DNA of 64,000 nt. Origin: Shewanella woodyi ATCC 51908 (GTDB lineage Bacteria > Pseudomonadota > Gammaproteobacteria > Enterobacterales > Shewanellaceae). Of this stretch, positions 36,726 to 44,256 are shown in pieces. The first letter of the stretch is position 1; each line of letters opens with the position of its first letter. Where the stretch lies: positions 5,766,001 through 5,830,000 of the forward strand of contig NC_010506.1 in the NCBI RefSeq assembly GCF_000019525.1. The letters run 5' to 3'. The position numbers and the translations under genes are program-made. The notes under the pieces are model-generated. The model made no database searches, had not been told where the DNA came from, and saw nothing but the letters and a program-made list of their open reading frames with translations.

Positions 36726-38408
36726 TTATCGAAGTTGCTTTTCAGGATCTTGAAGGATGTCTTCAAACATATCTTTTACCCGGCAGTCGCTGCACATCTT
36801 TAATCTTTCGATGTTTGCACTAAAGGCACTATGACCTCCGACTACTTCCAGCATCCGATGCACCATGGATTGGGTGGCGAAAGGGGTTCCACAACGAACA
36901 CAGTCAAATGGCACCTCCTCTTTCAAGGTTTGACGTTTTTGGCGCTCCGCCTTATCAAAATTCATTTGTGAGGTGAGGCTAATCGCTTTTTCAGGACAAG
37001 CTGACTCACACAGGCCACACTGAACACAGTCCTGTTCAACAAAATGCAGCGCTGGCTTATCACCACCATCAGTTAATGCTTGAGTTGGACAGGTAGAAAC
37101 GCAGGATAGACAGAGCGTACAAGCTTGTGTATTGACACTCACTTGACCATAAGGAAGATTGCTCTGGCTCAAGCAAGTATCGACAGAGCCCGCTTGTTCA
37201 TTGAGGTGATCGATAGCTGCATACAGGGTATTTCGCTTCGTCGTCGCGGCGAATTCACCTGGCACAATCACAGGCCAATTAGCACTGATCTCCAGAATAC
37301 GACTGAGATCGCCTATGCTGGTTTCATCGAGAACTGAAACGCGCTGAGGTTGACCCATCTCGTCGAGAATGTCATTTGCCAGCTTATGCTCGCCCTGCAA
37401 CATCTGGGTCAAGGTCGGCGCTGTAGCCTCAGTATTTAACACTAAGATTTGACGAGCCCCCCAAGCTAGCGCAGACATCCAGTGATCCATGCTGGCCACA
37501 GTGATCTCTTCTAGTTCAACAGGGATAACACTGCCGGGCAGATCTTCACCCACCAACTTGGCCCCGTTAGCGGCATCGTGAAATAGAATAACAGGCGCTA
37601 TTTGTGCCTGCTCGCGAAAACGTGTCACTAACTTATGAAGGTAGGAGTGCAATGCTTGTGGTGTAGGTAGATCGTAGCTAATCGCCCCTGTAGGACACGC
37701 GTTAGTGCAACTACCAGCACCGTGACAAAGATAAGGGTCTATCTCAATCATCTTGTCGATGCTTTGAATCGCATCGGCTGGACAGAAGTTTAAGCAGCGG
37801 TTACAACCATCGATACCGTTACGATTATGAGCACATACCTCACTGTTAACCTTAACGTAGCGAGGCTTGTCGAACTCACCAATAAGATCTGGCAGTTGTG
37901 CTATCGCCTCTTCGAGCTTAGCTTCATCCTGACCTACGTAGAAGTAGCCAGGTGGTAACATCTCAAGGTTAATACAGGGAGATTGGCTTAAGTCTAAAAT
38001 GAGATCGAAGTGGGCCTTTCGGATAGCGGCAAGACTCAAGTCTGTTGTCTTAGCGTCTCCCTCATCACCAGAGTCGACCTTAACCTGAAACTGACCTAAG
38101 AAACCTTTGATCTCTATAAGCTTGTTATAAAAGCTCTCAACATCCTCAGCCGCAGCCATTACTTTTTCAAGGTGGTCTTCATCTTGACTGGTGATCGACT
38201 CGTTGGCCAGAATCGCCAGCTTGCCCATATTAGAGAGTTTACCCGCCGCTAAACGAGCCAGATCTTCTGGCCCGATAACTAACACGTTTCCCTCAGTGGT
38301 ATAGCTCACGGTTGGCGGGATCAGATTTTGGAGGATCTGAGTCTTTGCCAACACCTGTTGTCGAACTTCTTTAAGTTCAACGGTATCATTATTCAAATGT
38401 TTGCTCAC
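36726..38408 (-). CDS. Large 4Fe-4S polyferredoxin of the formate dehydrogenase locus
   Basis: A 560-residue soluble protein beginning at GTG (38406-38408). Ferredoxin motifs occur in two pairs: CNRCLNFCPADA and CHGAGSCTNACPTGA around residues 200-250, then CTLCLSCVSTCPTQA and CVQCGLCESACPEKA around 430-480. A C-terminal zinc- or cluster-like CVRCGTPF...CSDC follows. The first 180 residues show no Cys motif (VLVIGPEDLARLAAG, a Rossmann-like stretch). No signal or membrane segment. It is between DUF3306 and the chaperone on the same strand, so it probably works in formate dehydrogenase assembly or electron transfer; its exact job is not known. Confidence 0.85.
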   Translation of the reverse strand: MSKHLNNDTVELKEVRQQVLAKTQILQNLIPPTVSYTTEGNVLVIGPEDLARLAAGKLSNMGKLAILANESITSQDEDHLEKVMAAAEDVESFYNKLIEIKGFLGQFQVKVDSGDEGDAKTTDLSLAAIRKAHFDLILDLSQSPCINLEMLPPGYFYVGQDEAKLEEAIAQLPDLIGEFDKPRYVKVNSEVCAHNRNGIDGCNRCLNFCPADAIQSIDKMIEIDPYLCHGAGSCTNACPTGAISYDLPTPQALHSYLHKLVTRFREQAQIAPVILFHDAANGAKLVGEDLPGSVIPVELEEITVASMDHWMSALAWGARQILVLNTEATAPTLTQMLQGEHKLANDILDEMGQPQRVSVLDETSIGDLSRILEISANWPVIVPGEFAATTKRNTLYAAIDHLNEQAGSVDTCLSQSNLPYGQVSVNTQACTLCLSCVSTCPTQALTDGGDKPALHFVEQDCVQCGLCESACPEKAISLTSQMNFDKAERQKRQTLKEEVPFDCVRCGTPFATQSMVHRMLEVVGGHSAFSANIERLKMCSDCRVKDMFEDILQDPEKQLR

Positions 38409-38645
38409 GTTGCATTCCCGAACAGTTTTTGGCTGTTTCAGTCAGCTAGGCAGCTAGTTCTAATCATTAGTGCGCAATACTTATCTACGCTAGCTTACCT
38501 ACTTCCCAAATATTGGCTCATCACTTCCAATACTCTAATGCCGACCTTGCTGCTTCTCTTTTCTTATACAGTTCGTACTTTTATTGATAGAAAGATAGCA
38601 ATTCACATACCAAAGTTATGGATATTAAACTTCTCTAAAGTGACG

Positions 38646-39239
38646 TTAAGAAACACTCGGCTTCACTTCGTCACATGGCTCTGGTTCATTTTGGGACACC
38701 TGAACATGATCGCCGTCCAAAATGTCCTCAGTGGTTTCACTTAGTAAATTTGTCTCTTCAGCAGTTTCCTGCGCCAACTCTGTTTCCGTCGCTTCAACCT
38801 CTTCATCATCACTCTTGGTAACGTGACGGAAGATCTTCTTGGCTATCTCGGCTGAATGTTCAGGAGTCAGTTTAGGCTGGTTGCTGTAATCGAGGGCATA
38901 TTCAAGCAGACCATCGATCTCATTGTATTGAGGCTGTTTCCACAGCGCCCTAAGCGCAGCCGCCTTGGCAGTTGGATCAACATTGGCCCCCATAAAACTG
39001 GCAAAACTTCCGCCGATCTCAATCTTCTCAGGATCCGGTAACTCTTCGGCAGTAATAGGTTGAGATTGGGCTTCAAGCTCAGTCTCAAGCTGCTGCTCAT
39101 CAACCGACTCAGTATCAAGAGATTTCTCAATAGGCTCTGCCTGCTGAGAGACTGCCTCACTCTCCTCAGCTAACTTCTCATCCTCAACCTTCTGACGGCG
39201 AAGGTTCCAGCGTGATAAAAATCCACCCGATCCGCTCAT
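38646..39239 (-). CDS. DUF3306 protein of the formate dehydrogenase locus
   Basis: A 197-residue acidic protein starting MSGSGGFLSRWNLRRQKVED, the characteristic FLxRWxxRK opening of DUF3306. A conserved core follows around residues 85-145 (ASFMGANVDPTAKAAALRAL, then RKLF-like KQPQYNEIDGLLEYALDYS). The N-terminal linker (20-70) and the C-terminal tail are rich in Glu and Gln. No transmembrane segment. Its ATG overlaps the stop of the DUF3305 gene by one base (TAATG), a sign of coupled translation. The family co-occurs with fdh genes and is uncharacterised. Confidence 0.87.
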   Translation of the reverse strand: MSGSGGFLSRWNLRRQKVEDEKLAEESEAVSQQAEPIEKSLDTESVDEQQLETELEAQSQPITAEELPDPEKIEIGGSFASFMGANVDPTAKAAALRALWKQPQYNEIDGLLEYALDYSNQPKLTPEHSAEIAKKIFRHVTKSDDEEVEATETELAQETAEETNLLSETTEDILDGDHVQVSQNEPEPCDEVKPSVS

Positions 39240-39709
39240 TAGGAGTTCTGCCCAAATTGATTGTTATTACTCGGCCCTTCATTTTTACGGCGATTCACAT
39301 GCTTACGACGATGAGCACATATCTCTACCTCTCCATGACGGGTAATGAACGCCTCAATCCAGCAAGCTACCGCTTCTGGCATCGACAAATTCAAAACAGG
39401 GGTATCACCCTCTAGACAACCTGCTGCGACATTTTGATCGGCTGATATCATGGCGGGTATCCAAGTGCCATCTTCAAGCTCATCGCAAACGACATACAGC
39501 ATGGCGTTATCCATATCCAGATTGATACGGTAGCTTCCACGCTCATCTTTATGCAGCTCAAGCATAATGAGCTTAGATCCCTCAGGAGCTTCGCAAGTTG
39601 CTGGAAGTACTTGATCAAGTTCCCAGCTGATAGAGGTCCAGCGTCCGACTTGTTTCTCAATTCGTTTAAGAGAAACGTGCATAGGCCATTGGCTTTCGGT
39701 ATGTTGCAT
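39239..39709 (-). CDS. DUF3305 protein of the formate dehydrogenase locus
   Basis: A 156-residue soluble protein beginning MQHTESQWPMHVSLKRIEKQ. The DUF3305 pattern is the WPMxVxLxR-x-GRWxSxxWE opening, then LDMDNAMLYVVCDE and EAVACWIEAFITRHGEVEIC. The C-terminal 25 residues are basic and polar (RRKHVNRRKNEG). AAGGTGAGATTGA precedes the ATG. It leads the accessory run DUF3305, DUF3306, polyferredoxin, chaperone, and is divergent from fdhD across a 289-bp gap. No biochemical function is known. Confidence 0.87.
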   Translation of the reverse strand: MQHTESQWPMHVSLKRIEKQVGRWTSISWELDQVLPATCEAPEGSKLIMLELHKDERGSYRINLDMDNAMLYVVCDELEDGTWIPAMISADQNVAAGCLEGDTPVLNLSMPEAVACWIEAFITRHGEVEICAHRRKHVNRRKNEGPSNNNQFGQNS

Positions 39710-39872
39710 TCAATCTCACCTTAGATATAGCGGGCGATTCATCAGAGATAGAGCCTGCTAATAACGAGTATTTACGCGCTTTTCACCACAATTTAACTAT
39801 ATCAAGCAATTTATATGCCACCGTAAAAGCTAAACTTTTTTGAGCTAGATCATCAAATCCCTTATAGAAGTA

Positions 39873-39885
39873 GGACAATTTGTCC
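39873..39885. promoter_or_regulatory. Palindrome between DUF3305 and fdhD, candidate operator
   Basis: GGACAA-T-TTGTCC is a perfect 13-bp odd palindrome, extended by TA on the left (TAGGACAATTTGTCCA). A half-site TAGGACA recurs 30 bp to the right (39901-39909) and an unrelated palindrome ACACTAGTGT lies at 39886-39895. All three lie in the divergent promoter region. They could bind the HTH/PBP-type regulator encoded at 40939; this is inference. Confidence 0.45.
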
Positions 39886-39998
39886 ACACTAGTGTTTTAT
39901 CTAGGACAGAAAAGGGCTTTTTTAGCCTAATAAAGAATAGAAAATGAGGGAGATCACGCATTCAATCTAGGGATCTAAACCTAGGAACAAAAATTGCT

Positions 39999-40895
39999 AT
40001 GCTGCTAGAGTCCATAACTAATTGTGAGTTACCAGCCTTGAGCCAGCATAAACCTAGCTTAATAAAAACCGATGCAGAGGTGCCATTAACTATCTCAGTG
40101 AACGCCATCGATGAAAATGGTGAACAAGTAGAGAAACATATCGCCTGCGAGCGCCCTCTCACCGTTTACCTAAACTGGCGCCCCATTGTGACCCTGATGA
40201 CCTTAGGCGCAAGAGCCGAAGCATTAGCATTAGGCTATTTAAAAAACCAAGGATTTATCTCAGATCTTGAGCAACTTGAATCGGTTATTATCGACTGGGA
40301 TGTCAGCTCTGCCGCGGTATTAACTAAGGAGTCGACTCAAGACCTTGAGGAGAAACTCTCAGAGAAAACCGTGACTACAGGTTGTGGCCAAGGAACTGTT
40401 TATGGTGGATTTATGGATGGGCTCGATGAGATAACCCTTCCCCAACCTCAATTAAAACAGAGCATGATCTACAGCTTGCTCAAAAACATCAGTGCCTACA
40501 ATGAAACCTACAAAAATGCTGGCGCAGTTCATGGTTGCGGCCTATGCCAGGACGATAAAATTGTTGGTTTTGTCGAAGATGTCGGTCGTCATAATGCGGT
40601 AGATACCCTCGCTGGCGAGATGTGGCTGAGACAAGATGTCGGCCATAATAAGATGTTCTATACAACGGGCCGCTTAACCTCAGAGATGGTCATTAAAATT
40701 GCCAAGATGGGGATCCCGGTAGTGCTATCAAGAAGCGGCGCAACCCAGATGGGGCTTGAGCTTGCTCAAAAACTTGGGATCACTATGATAGCCCGTGCTA
40801 AAGGTAAACATTTCCTTATCTATAACGGCGCAGAAAACATCGAATTTGATGCTATTCCACCTAAGCGTCCTAAAAAACCATTAGAAAATATTTAA
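39999..40895 (+). CDS. fdhD: Formate dehydrogenase sulfurtransferase FdhD
   Basis: A 298-residue sulfur carrier that sulfurates the molybdenum cofactor before insertion into formate dehydrogenase. Typical motifs are ERPLTVYLNW, LMTLGARAEALALGYL and the C-terminal DVGRHNAVDTLAG, TTGRLTSEMVIKIAKMGIPV and SRSGATQMGLELA. The catalytic loop is unusual: Cys129 stands alone in VTTGCGQGTVYG where E. coli has a CxxC pair, while a CxxC appears further on at Cys180 and Cys183 (AVHGCGLCQ), where E. coli FdhD has an Ala-rich GGVHAAAW stretch. The ribosome binding site is weak. It is divergent from the accessory run and followed by the regulator gene. Confidence 0.93.
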   Translation: MLLESITNCELPALSQHKPSLIKTDAEVPLTISVNAIDENGEQVEKHIACERPLTVYLNWRPIVTLMTLGARAEALALGYLKNQGFISDLEQLESVIIDWDVSSAAVLTKESTQDLEEKLSEKTVTTGCGQGTVYGGFMDGLDEITLPQPQLKQSMIYSLLKNISAYNETYKNAGAVHGCGLCQDDKIVGFVEDVGRHNAVDTLAGEMWLRQDVGHNKMFYTTGRLTSEMVIKIAKMGIPVVLSRSGATQMGLELAQKLGITMIARAKGKHFLIYNGAENIEFDAIPPKRPKKPLENI

Positions 40896-40938
40896 TGCAC
40901 AATCAACTCAATACAAGTGATTTTTGCGGGAAAAACAG

Positions 40939-41844
40939 ATGACAGAGCCAAGTGAGCTCATCTACATGAGTGCTAAACAGGTCGCCGAATACTTAGATCT
41001 TAATGAAAAAAAGGTCTACTCAATGGCGAACGATAGAGTATTACCTGCAACCAAAATAACAGGAAAATGGTTATTTCCTAAGATCTTGATCGACCGCTGG
41101 ATCATGGACTCCTGCCACAGTGGTATGCTCTCAGACCGCATGCACATCACAGGCAGCGATGACCCTCTGCTTTCCATGTTAGTGTCTCGCCTAATGACAC
41201 AGATAGGCAAGAGCGATCTGGTCAGTTATAGCTCCACAGGCTCACGCATGGGATTAGATCTGCTCTCCCGAGGCTATGCCGATGTCTGTACTCTACACTG
41301 GGGCAGTGTCGATGAGCGTAATGTCCGCCATCCGGCGTTACTGAAAAGCTACCCTAACCATCAACAGTGGGTCATGGTACACGGCTACACCCGTAAACAG
41401 GGATTGATGGTGCGTAACAACATGCTACAGCAGTGTCAGGAGGAGGATAAAATCGTCTCCCTACCATGGCGCTGGGTCGCTAGACAAACCGGTGCAGGTA
41501 GCCAACAACACTTAGAACATTGGTTGATGAAACAGGGAGCAGCCCTGTCGCACCTCAATGCCAACGTTACCGCTTACAGTGAACGTGAACTCGCCGCATA
41601 CGTAGCACGGGGCGATGCGGATATCGGTTTTGGTTGTCAGTCGGTTGCTATGGAGAGTGGCTTAGGCTTTATCCCACTCGTCACCGAGTCATTTGACTTC
41701 GTGATGCCACAGGGGATCTATTTCCGCCGCCAGTTACAGCACCTATTTGATATGCTCGGAAGTACTCAAACTCGTCAATTAGCAGCCACTTTAGGTGGGT
41801 ACGATCTAACAGATTGTGGGCAGTTGTTGTGGAACCCTTCATAA
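40939..41844 (+). CDS. Excisionase-type HTH plus PBP-like domain regulator
   Basis: A 301-residue protein. Residues about 10-57 form a MerR/excisionase-like helix-turn-helix (MSAKQVAEYLDLNEKKVYSM, then a beta-wing WLFPKILIDRWI). Residues about 80-290 match the periplasmic-binding-protein-like domain PF12727, seen in molybdate-linked regulators (SYSSTGSRMGLDLLSRGYAD, then QTGAGSQQHLEHWL, ADIGFGCQS). The ATG at 40939 has GGGAAAAACAG ahead; a TTG upstream at 40924 is less likely. It follows fdhD by 43 bp. By family and context it probably senses an oxyanion such as molybdate or tungstate and controls the fdh or moa genes. This is inferred. Confidence 0.85.
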   Translation: MTEPSELIYMSAKQVAEYLDLNEKKVYSMANDRVLPATKITGKWLFPKILIDRWIMDSCHSGMLSDRMHITGSDDPLLSMLVSRLMTQIGKSDLVSYSSTGSRMGLDLLSRGYADVCTLHWGSVDERNVRHPALLKSYPNHQQWVMVHGYTRKQGLMVRNNMLQQCQEEDKIVSLPWRWVARQTGAGSQQHLEHWLMKQGAALSHLNANVTAYSERELAAYVARGDADIGFGCQSVAMESGLGFIPLVTESFDFVMPQGIYFRRQLQHLFDMLGSTQTRQLAATLGGYDLTDCGQLLWNPS

Positions 41845-41925
41845 ACGGGATTGTCGGTTAACAATCTGCCTCAAATAACCTTTATTGTTGAGCCTAGGGT
41901 TATTGGTTTTGGGCAAGTTTGAATT

Positions 41926-41951
41926 GGGTCGATTGAACATCGGCCCTTTTT
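41926..41951 (+). terminator. Terminator of the fdhD/regulator unit
   Basis: Eight-bp stem GGGTCGAT/ATCGGCCC with one G-T pair and a 5-base loop, followed by TTTTTGTTGTTTTC, about 80 bp after the regulator stop. A second hairpin, GATTGT/ACAATC, lies closer at 41849-41866. Confidence 0.8.
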
Positions 41952-42084
41952 GTTGTTTTCTTTTTAGCGTGAATCGGCATGGTTACTTAGCGAGATTTGA
42001 AACCTTATGAAGTAAGGCCACAACTTCTATCTTTCTTGGTATTTGATAGATTACTGCTACTCAAACCTTCACTTATATCTATAG

Positions 42085-42203
42085 CCTGCGGCCCGCTGAA
42101 TGTGCAGCTACTTCTACGAGACGCTGTGAATATGTCCCTATACGCTCTACGGTTTCATCCCTGAAACCGAAGCTCGCAGCAGTATCTACACCTAGTTATC
42201 ACT
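42085..42203. repeat. Palindromic dispersed repeat, family 1, copy A
   Basis: A roughly 119-bp element with an outer imperfect inverted repeat (42102-42118 with 42175-42191, 13 of 17 matching) and an inner perfect 8-bp hairpin CGGTTTCA-TCCC-TGAAACCG at 42150-42169. It aligns over its whole length to copy B at 63874-63992. It lies in the 514-bp gene-free stretch 41845-42358, of which the rest holds only the terminator and AT-rich spacer. Confidence 0.8.
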
Positions 42204-42358
42204 CTCTTCGACTTAGTTTTATTAGTAGATCATCCAACCAATACTATCGGTATCCATTAGAGGGCAAATAATTTGCTGCAGCAACTGTGCTTATAGCGAG
42301 AGAGATATCTAACTAGCCTTGAAAATTGGCTTACATGCTCCCCCCCACGGGCGAGCGA

Positions 42359-42703
42359 TTAGGCAAACAAGATTATGCCAGCTTTAATACTGGTGATTAG
42401 TATCAAATAGATAAACAGGTTGATGGATTTTCGACGGCGTAGGTAGAGGAGCTCCTTGATGACAACTCCTTGGCTGTTTTCTAGCTTAGATTGCCACAAG
42501 ATAAGCCAGCGTATTTTCAGGGTGAATAACTGATTATTTATGGATAACTCTTTATTGCGTATAGGTATAAACATAAGCAGAGAGGAGTGTAGGACCTCCT
42601 CTGCAGCTTTAATGGTGAAACGAGTGGTAAAGCGATCGTAAGAGACGGTGAGCTCTGAATCTGCAACCTTGTGACTCTGTTTCTGTACTCGTTCAAACAC
42701 CAT
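42359..42703 (-). CDS. Hypothetical protein with C-terminal membrane helix
   Basis: A 114-residue frame starting MVFERVQKQSHKVADSELTV. The N-terminal ~65 residues are polar with strand-like patterning (LTVSYDRFTTRFTIKAAEEV). A basic patch LYLRRRKS at about 86-93 precedes a hydrophobic helix (INLFIYLILITSIKAGIILF, 94-113) that would anchor it with the N-terminus outside the membrane. The ribosome binding site is poor and I recognise no family. Its base composition resembles the neighbours. An inverted repeat lies just upstream (42738-42772) and repeat copy A downstream. Confidence 0.55.
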   Translation of the reverse strand: MVFERVQKQSHKVADSELTVSYDRFTTRFTIKAAEEVLHSSLLMFIPIRNKELSINNQLFTLKIRWLILWQSKLENSQGVVIKELLYLRRRKSINLFIYLILITSIKAGIILFA

Positions 42704-42737
42704 AATAATAATCTAACTCTATCACTTTCCTATTCTC

Positions 42738-42772
42738 GGAAACGAAAATAGCATACACCTAAATTCGTTTCC
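42738..42772. promoter_or_regulatory. Nine-bp inverted repeat between pirin and the 42359 gene
   Basis: GGAAACGAA at 42738-42746 and TTCGTTTCC at 42764-42772 form a perfect 9-bp inverted repeat with a 17-base spacer. It lies 26 bp downstream of the pirin stop and 35 bp upstream of the 42359 gene start, so it could be a pirin terminator lacking a T-run or an operator for the small gene. Confidence 0.4.
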
Positions 42773-42797
42773 AAGCAGATGAAAATAGATAATAAAA

Positions 42798-43481
42798 CTA
42801 ACTATCTAATAGACTTACCACTATTACCTGTGATTCCTCAACAGCCGTTAACTTAGTATCAAGTTGAGCCTGAGTGCTTCGCACTAATGTCCCTGCTGAG
42901 ACAGTCTCATTGGCTAGAGTGACACTGCCATCACTGACATAGATAAGTGCAGGTGTTGGCAATGCAATCTCGTCTCCTGAGTTTAAGTTAGCAACACTCA
43001 CTTGAGTTCGGCTATTGAAGGTTTGTGCTGCACCGCCGTAAATTGGGGTGAGCTCGCCATCAACAGGGGAGTACAGGCGATAATCCGCTCTTTCACCTAA
43101 TGTTTCCGGCATAACCCAAAGTTGGATCATCTGATTCTCAACGTCATCAGGGTTAATCTCGTTATGGGAGAAACCTTCACCACCAGCCCTTTGTACTTGT
43201 ACCTGCTTAGCCACTATAGATTGACCATGCTCAAGGGAGCCTTCATGGGCTATCTGTCCCTTAACCATCACAGAGATCACATCAACCTCTCTATGACCAT
43301 GCATCATGGTCTCGCCTTTGGGCATAAACCTTGCGTCCGCCAGATAAACAAAGTGACCGACACCATCCCAAGTCTTTGGCTCCTTACCTCGTCCAAATAC
43401 TCGGCTGTCCATCACGAATCTATGCTCTTTTAGGCCTGCAAATCCGCCCTCTCTAAGATCAACCTTTGATAGTTTTTCCAT
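42798..43481 (-). CDS. Pirin-family cupin protein
   Basis: A 227-residue bicupin. The N-terminal cupin metal site is in FMPKGETMMHGHREVDVISVMVKGQ, with the His-x-His and Glu ligands typical of pirin. The protein continues with YRLYSPVDGELTPIYGG and a more degenerate second cupin. Some pirins are quercetin dioxygenases or redox sensors; no specific role can be given. The ATG at 43479-43481 with GAGGACAGAATC upstream is used, not the earlier in-frame start. Confidence 0.9.
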   Translation of the reverse strand: MEKLSKVDLREGGFAGLKEHRFVMDSRVFGRGKEPKTWDGVGHFVYLADARFMPKGETMMHGHREVDVISVMVKGQIAHEGSLEHGQSIVAKQVQVQRAGGEGFSHNEINPDDVENQMIQLWVMPETLGERADYRLYSPVDGELTPIYGGAAQTFNSRTQVSVANLNSGDEIALPTPALIYVSDGSVTLANETVSAGTLVRSTQAQLDTKLTAVEESQVIVVSLLDS

Positions 43482-43576
43482 GATTCTGTCCTCACTTTTC
43501 AATACAAAAGCTATCCAATAAAGCTTTGCGATGAACCAAGATTAACTTGTCACCAAATAAGGATAAACAGGAGAAA

Positions 43577-43699
43577 ATGAAAGATACTGTTGACAAAAAC
43601 AGAACAATAAGAGGGAGACTTCAACAAGCTAGTCAATGTTATTGGTGGGATGAAATTAAATTTAAAAAAGAATTAAGGCGTTATTCACTAACACTATAA
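43577..43699 (+). CDS. Possible 40-residue protein
   Basis: ATG at 43577 preceded by a strong ribosome binding site (CAGGAGAAA). It encodes MKDTVDKNRTIRGRLQQASQ followed by CYWWDEIKFKKELRRYSLTL, rich in Arg and Lys. The last 19 bp overlap the 3' end of the converging GNAT gene. No family recognised. The good Shine-Dalgarno is the main argument; length and overlap argue against. Confidence 0.3.
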   Translation: MKDTVDKNRTIRGRLQQASQCYWWDEIKFKKELRRYSLTL

Positions 43700-44112
43700 A
43701 CCTCTGGCTGCCAAACTTGCATTAAGGTTTCGGGATTCGGTACAGTCTCGAAACCAAACTTAGCATATAAGCCATGGGCATCTCGTGTGGCCAATACCAT
43801 ACGCCGCAGTCCTTGAAGATCTGGATGAGACACTATGTTTGTCATCAATGCTTTGCTCAAACCTAATCCGCGATACTCATCGAGAATAAATACGTCCGCG
43901 AGATAAGCATAGGTGGCCCTGTCAGTGATCAAACGGCCAAAACCTATCTGTGCGTTATCGTCAGTAAACACACCAAAACAGAGTGAATTCATCAGTGCTT
44001 TTTTCAATACAGACTTAGGAATACCTTTAGCCCAATAACTTTCAGAGACAAAACCATGGATCACATCGATATCCATCTCACTTAACTCGGTACTTATCCT
44101 ATACCTCTGCAT
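43681..44112 (-). CDS. GNAT-family N-acetyltransferase
   Basis: A 143-residue acetyltransferase. Motif A is LADVFILDEYRGLGLSKALMTNI with the acetyl-CoA pyrophosphate-binding R-x-x-G-x-G/S pattern (YRGLGLSK), and motif B is DAHGLYAKFGFETVP. This subtype (starting with a substrate loop SESYWAKGIP) is common as a stand-alone enzyme in gammaproteobacteria. The substrate is unknown. Confidence 0.9.
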   Translation of the reverse strand: MQRYRISTELSEMDIDVIHGFVSESYWAKGIPKSVLKKALMNSLCFGVFTDDNAQIGFGRLITDRATYAYLADVFILDEYRGLGLSKALMTNIVSHPDLQGLRRMVLATRDAHGLYAKFGFETVPNPETLMQVWQPEVYSVSE

Positions 44113-44256
44113 CCAACACTACTCCAAAGCCATAAATGAATATATGAAACTAACAGCATAAGCTATTTTTTCAACCCCATATTTGAGGCATATTCAATAT
44201 GAAAATGATTAGAGGATAAAAGCAGTAACAGCACTAAGCGCATGTTTAAGTGTTAG

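Noticed and set aside
38328..38744. A 138-codon plus-strand frame across the gap between DUF3306 and the polyferredoxin
   Set aside because: It overlaps both leftward genes, has no ribosome binding site, and its composition is that of an antisense shadow.
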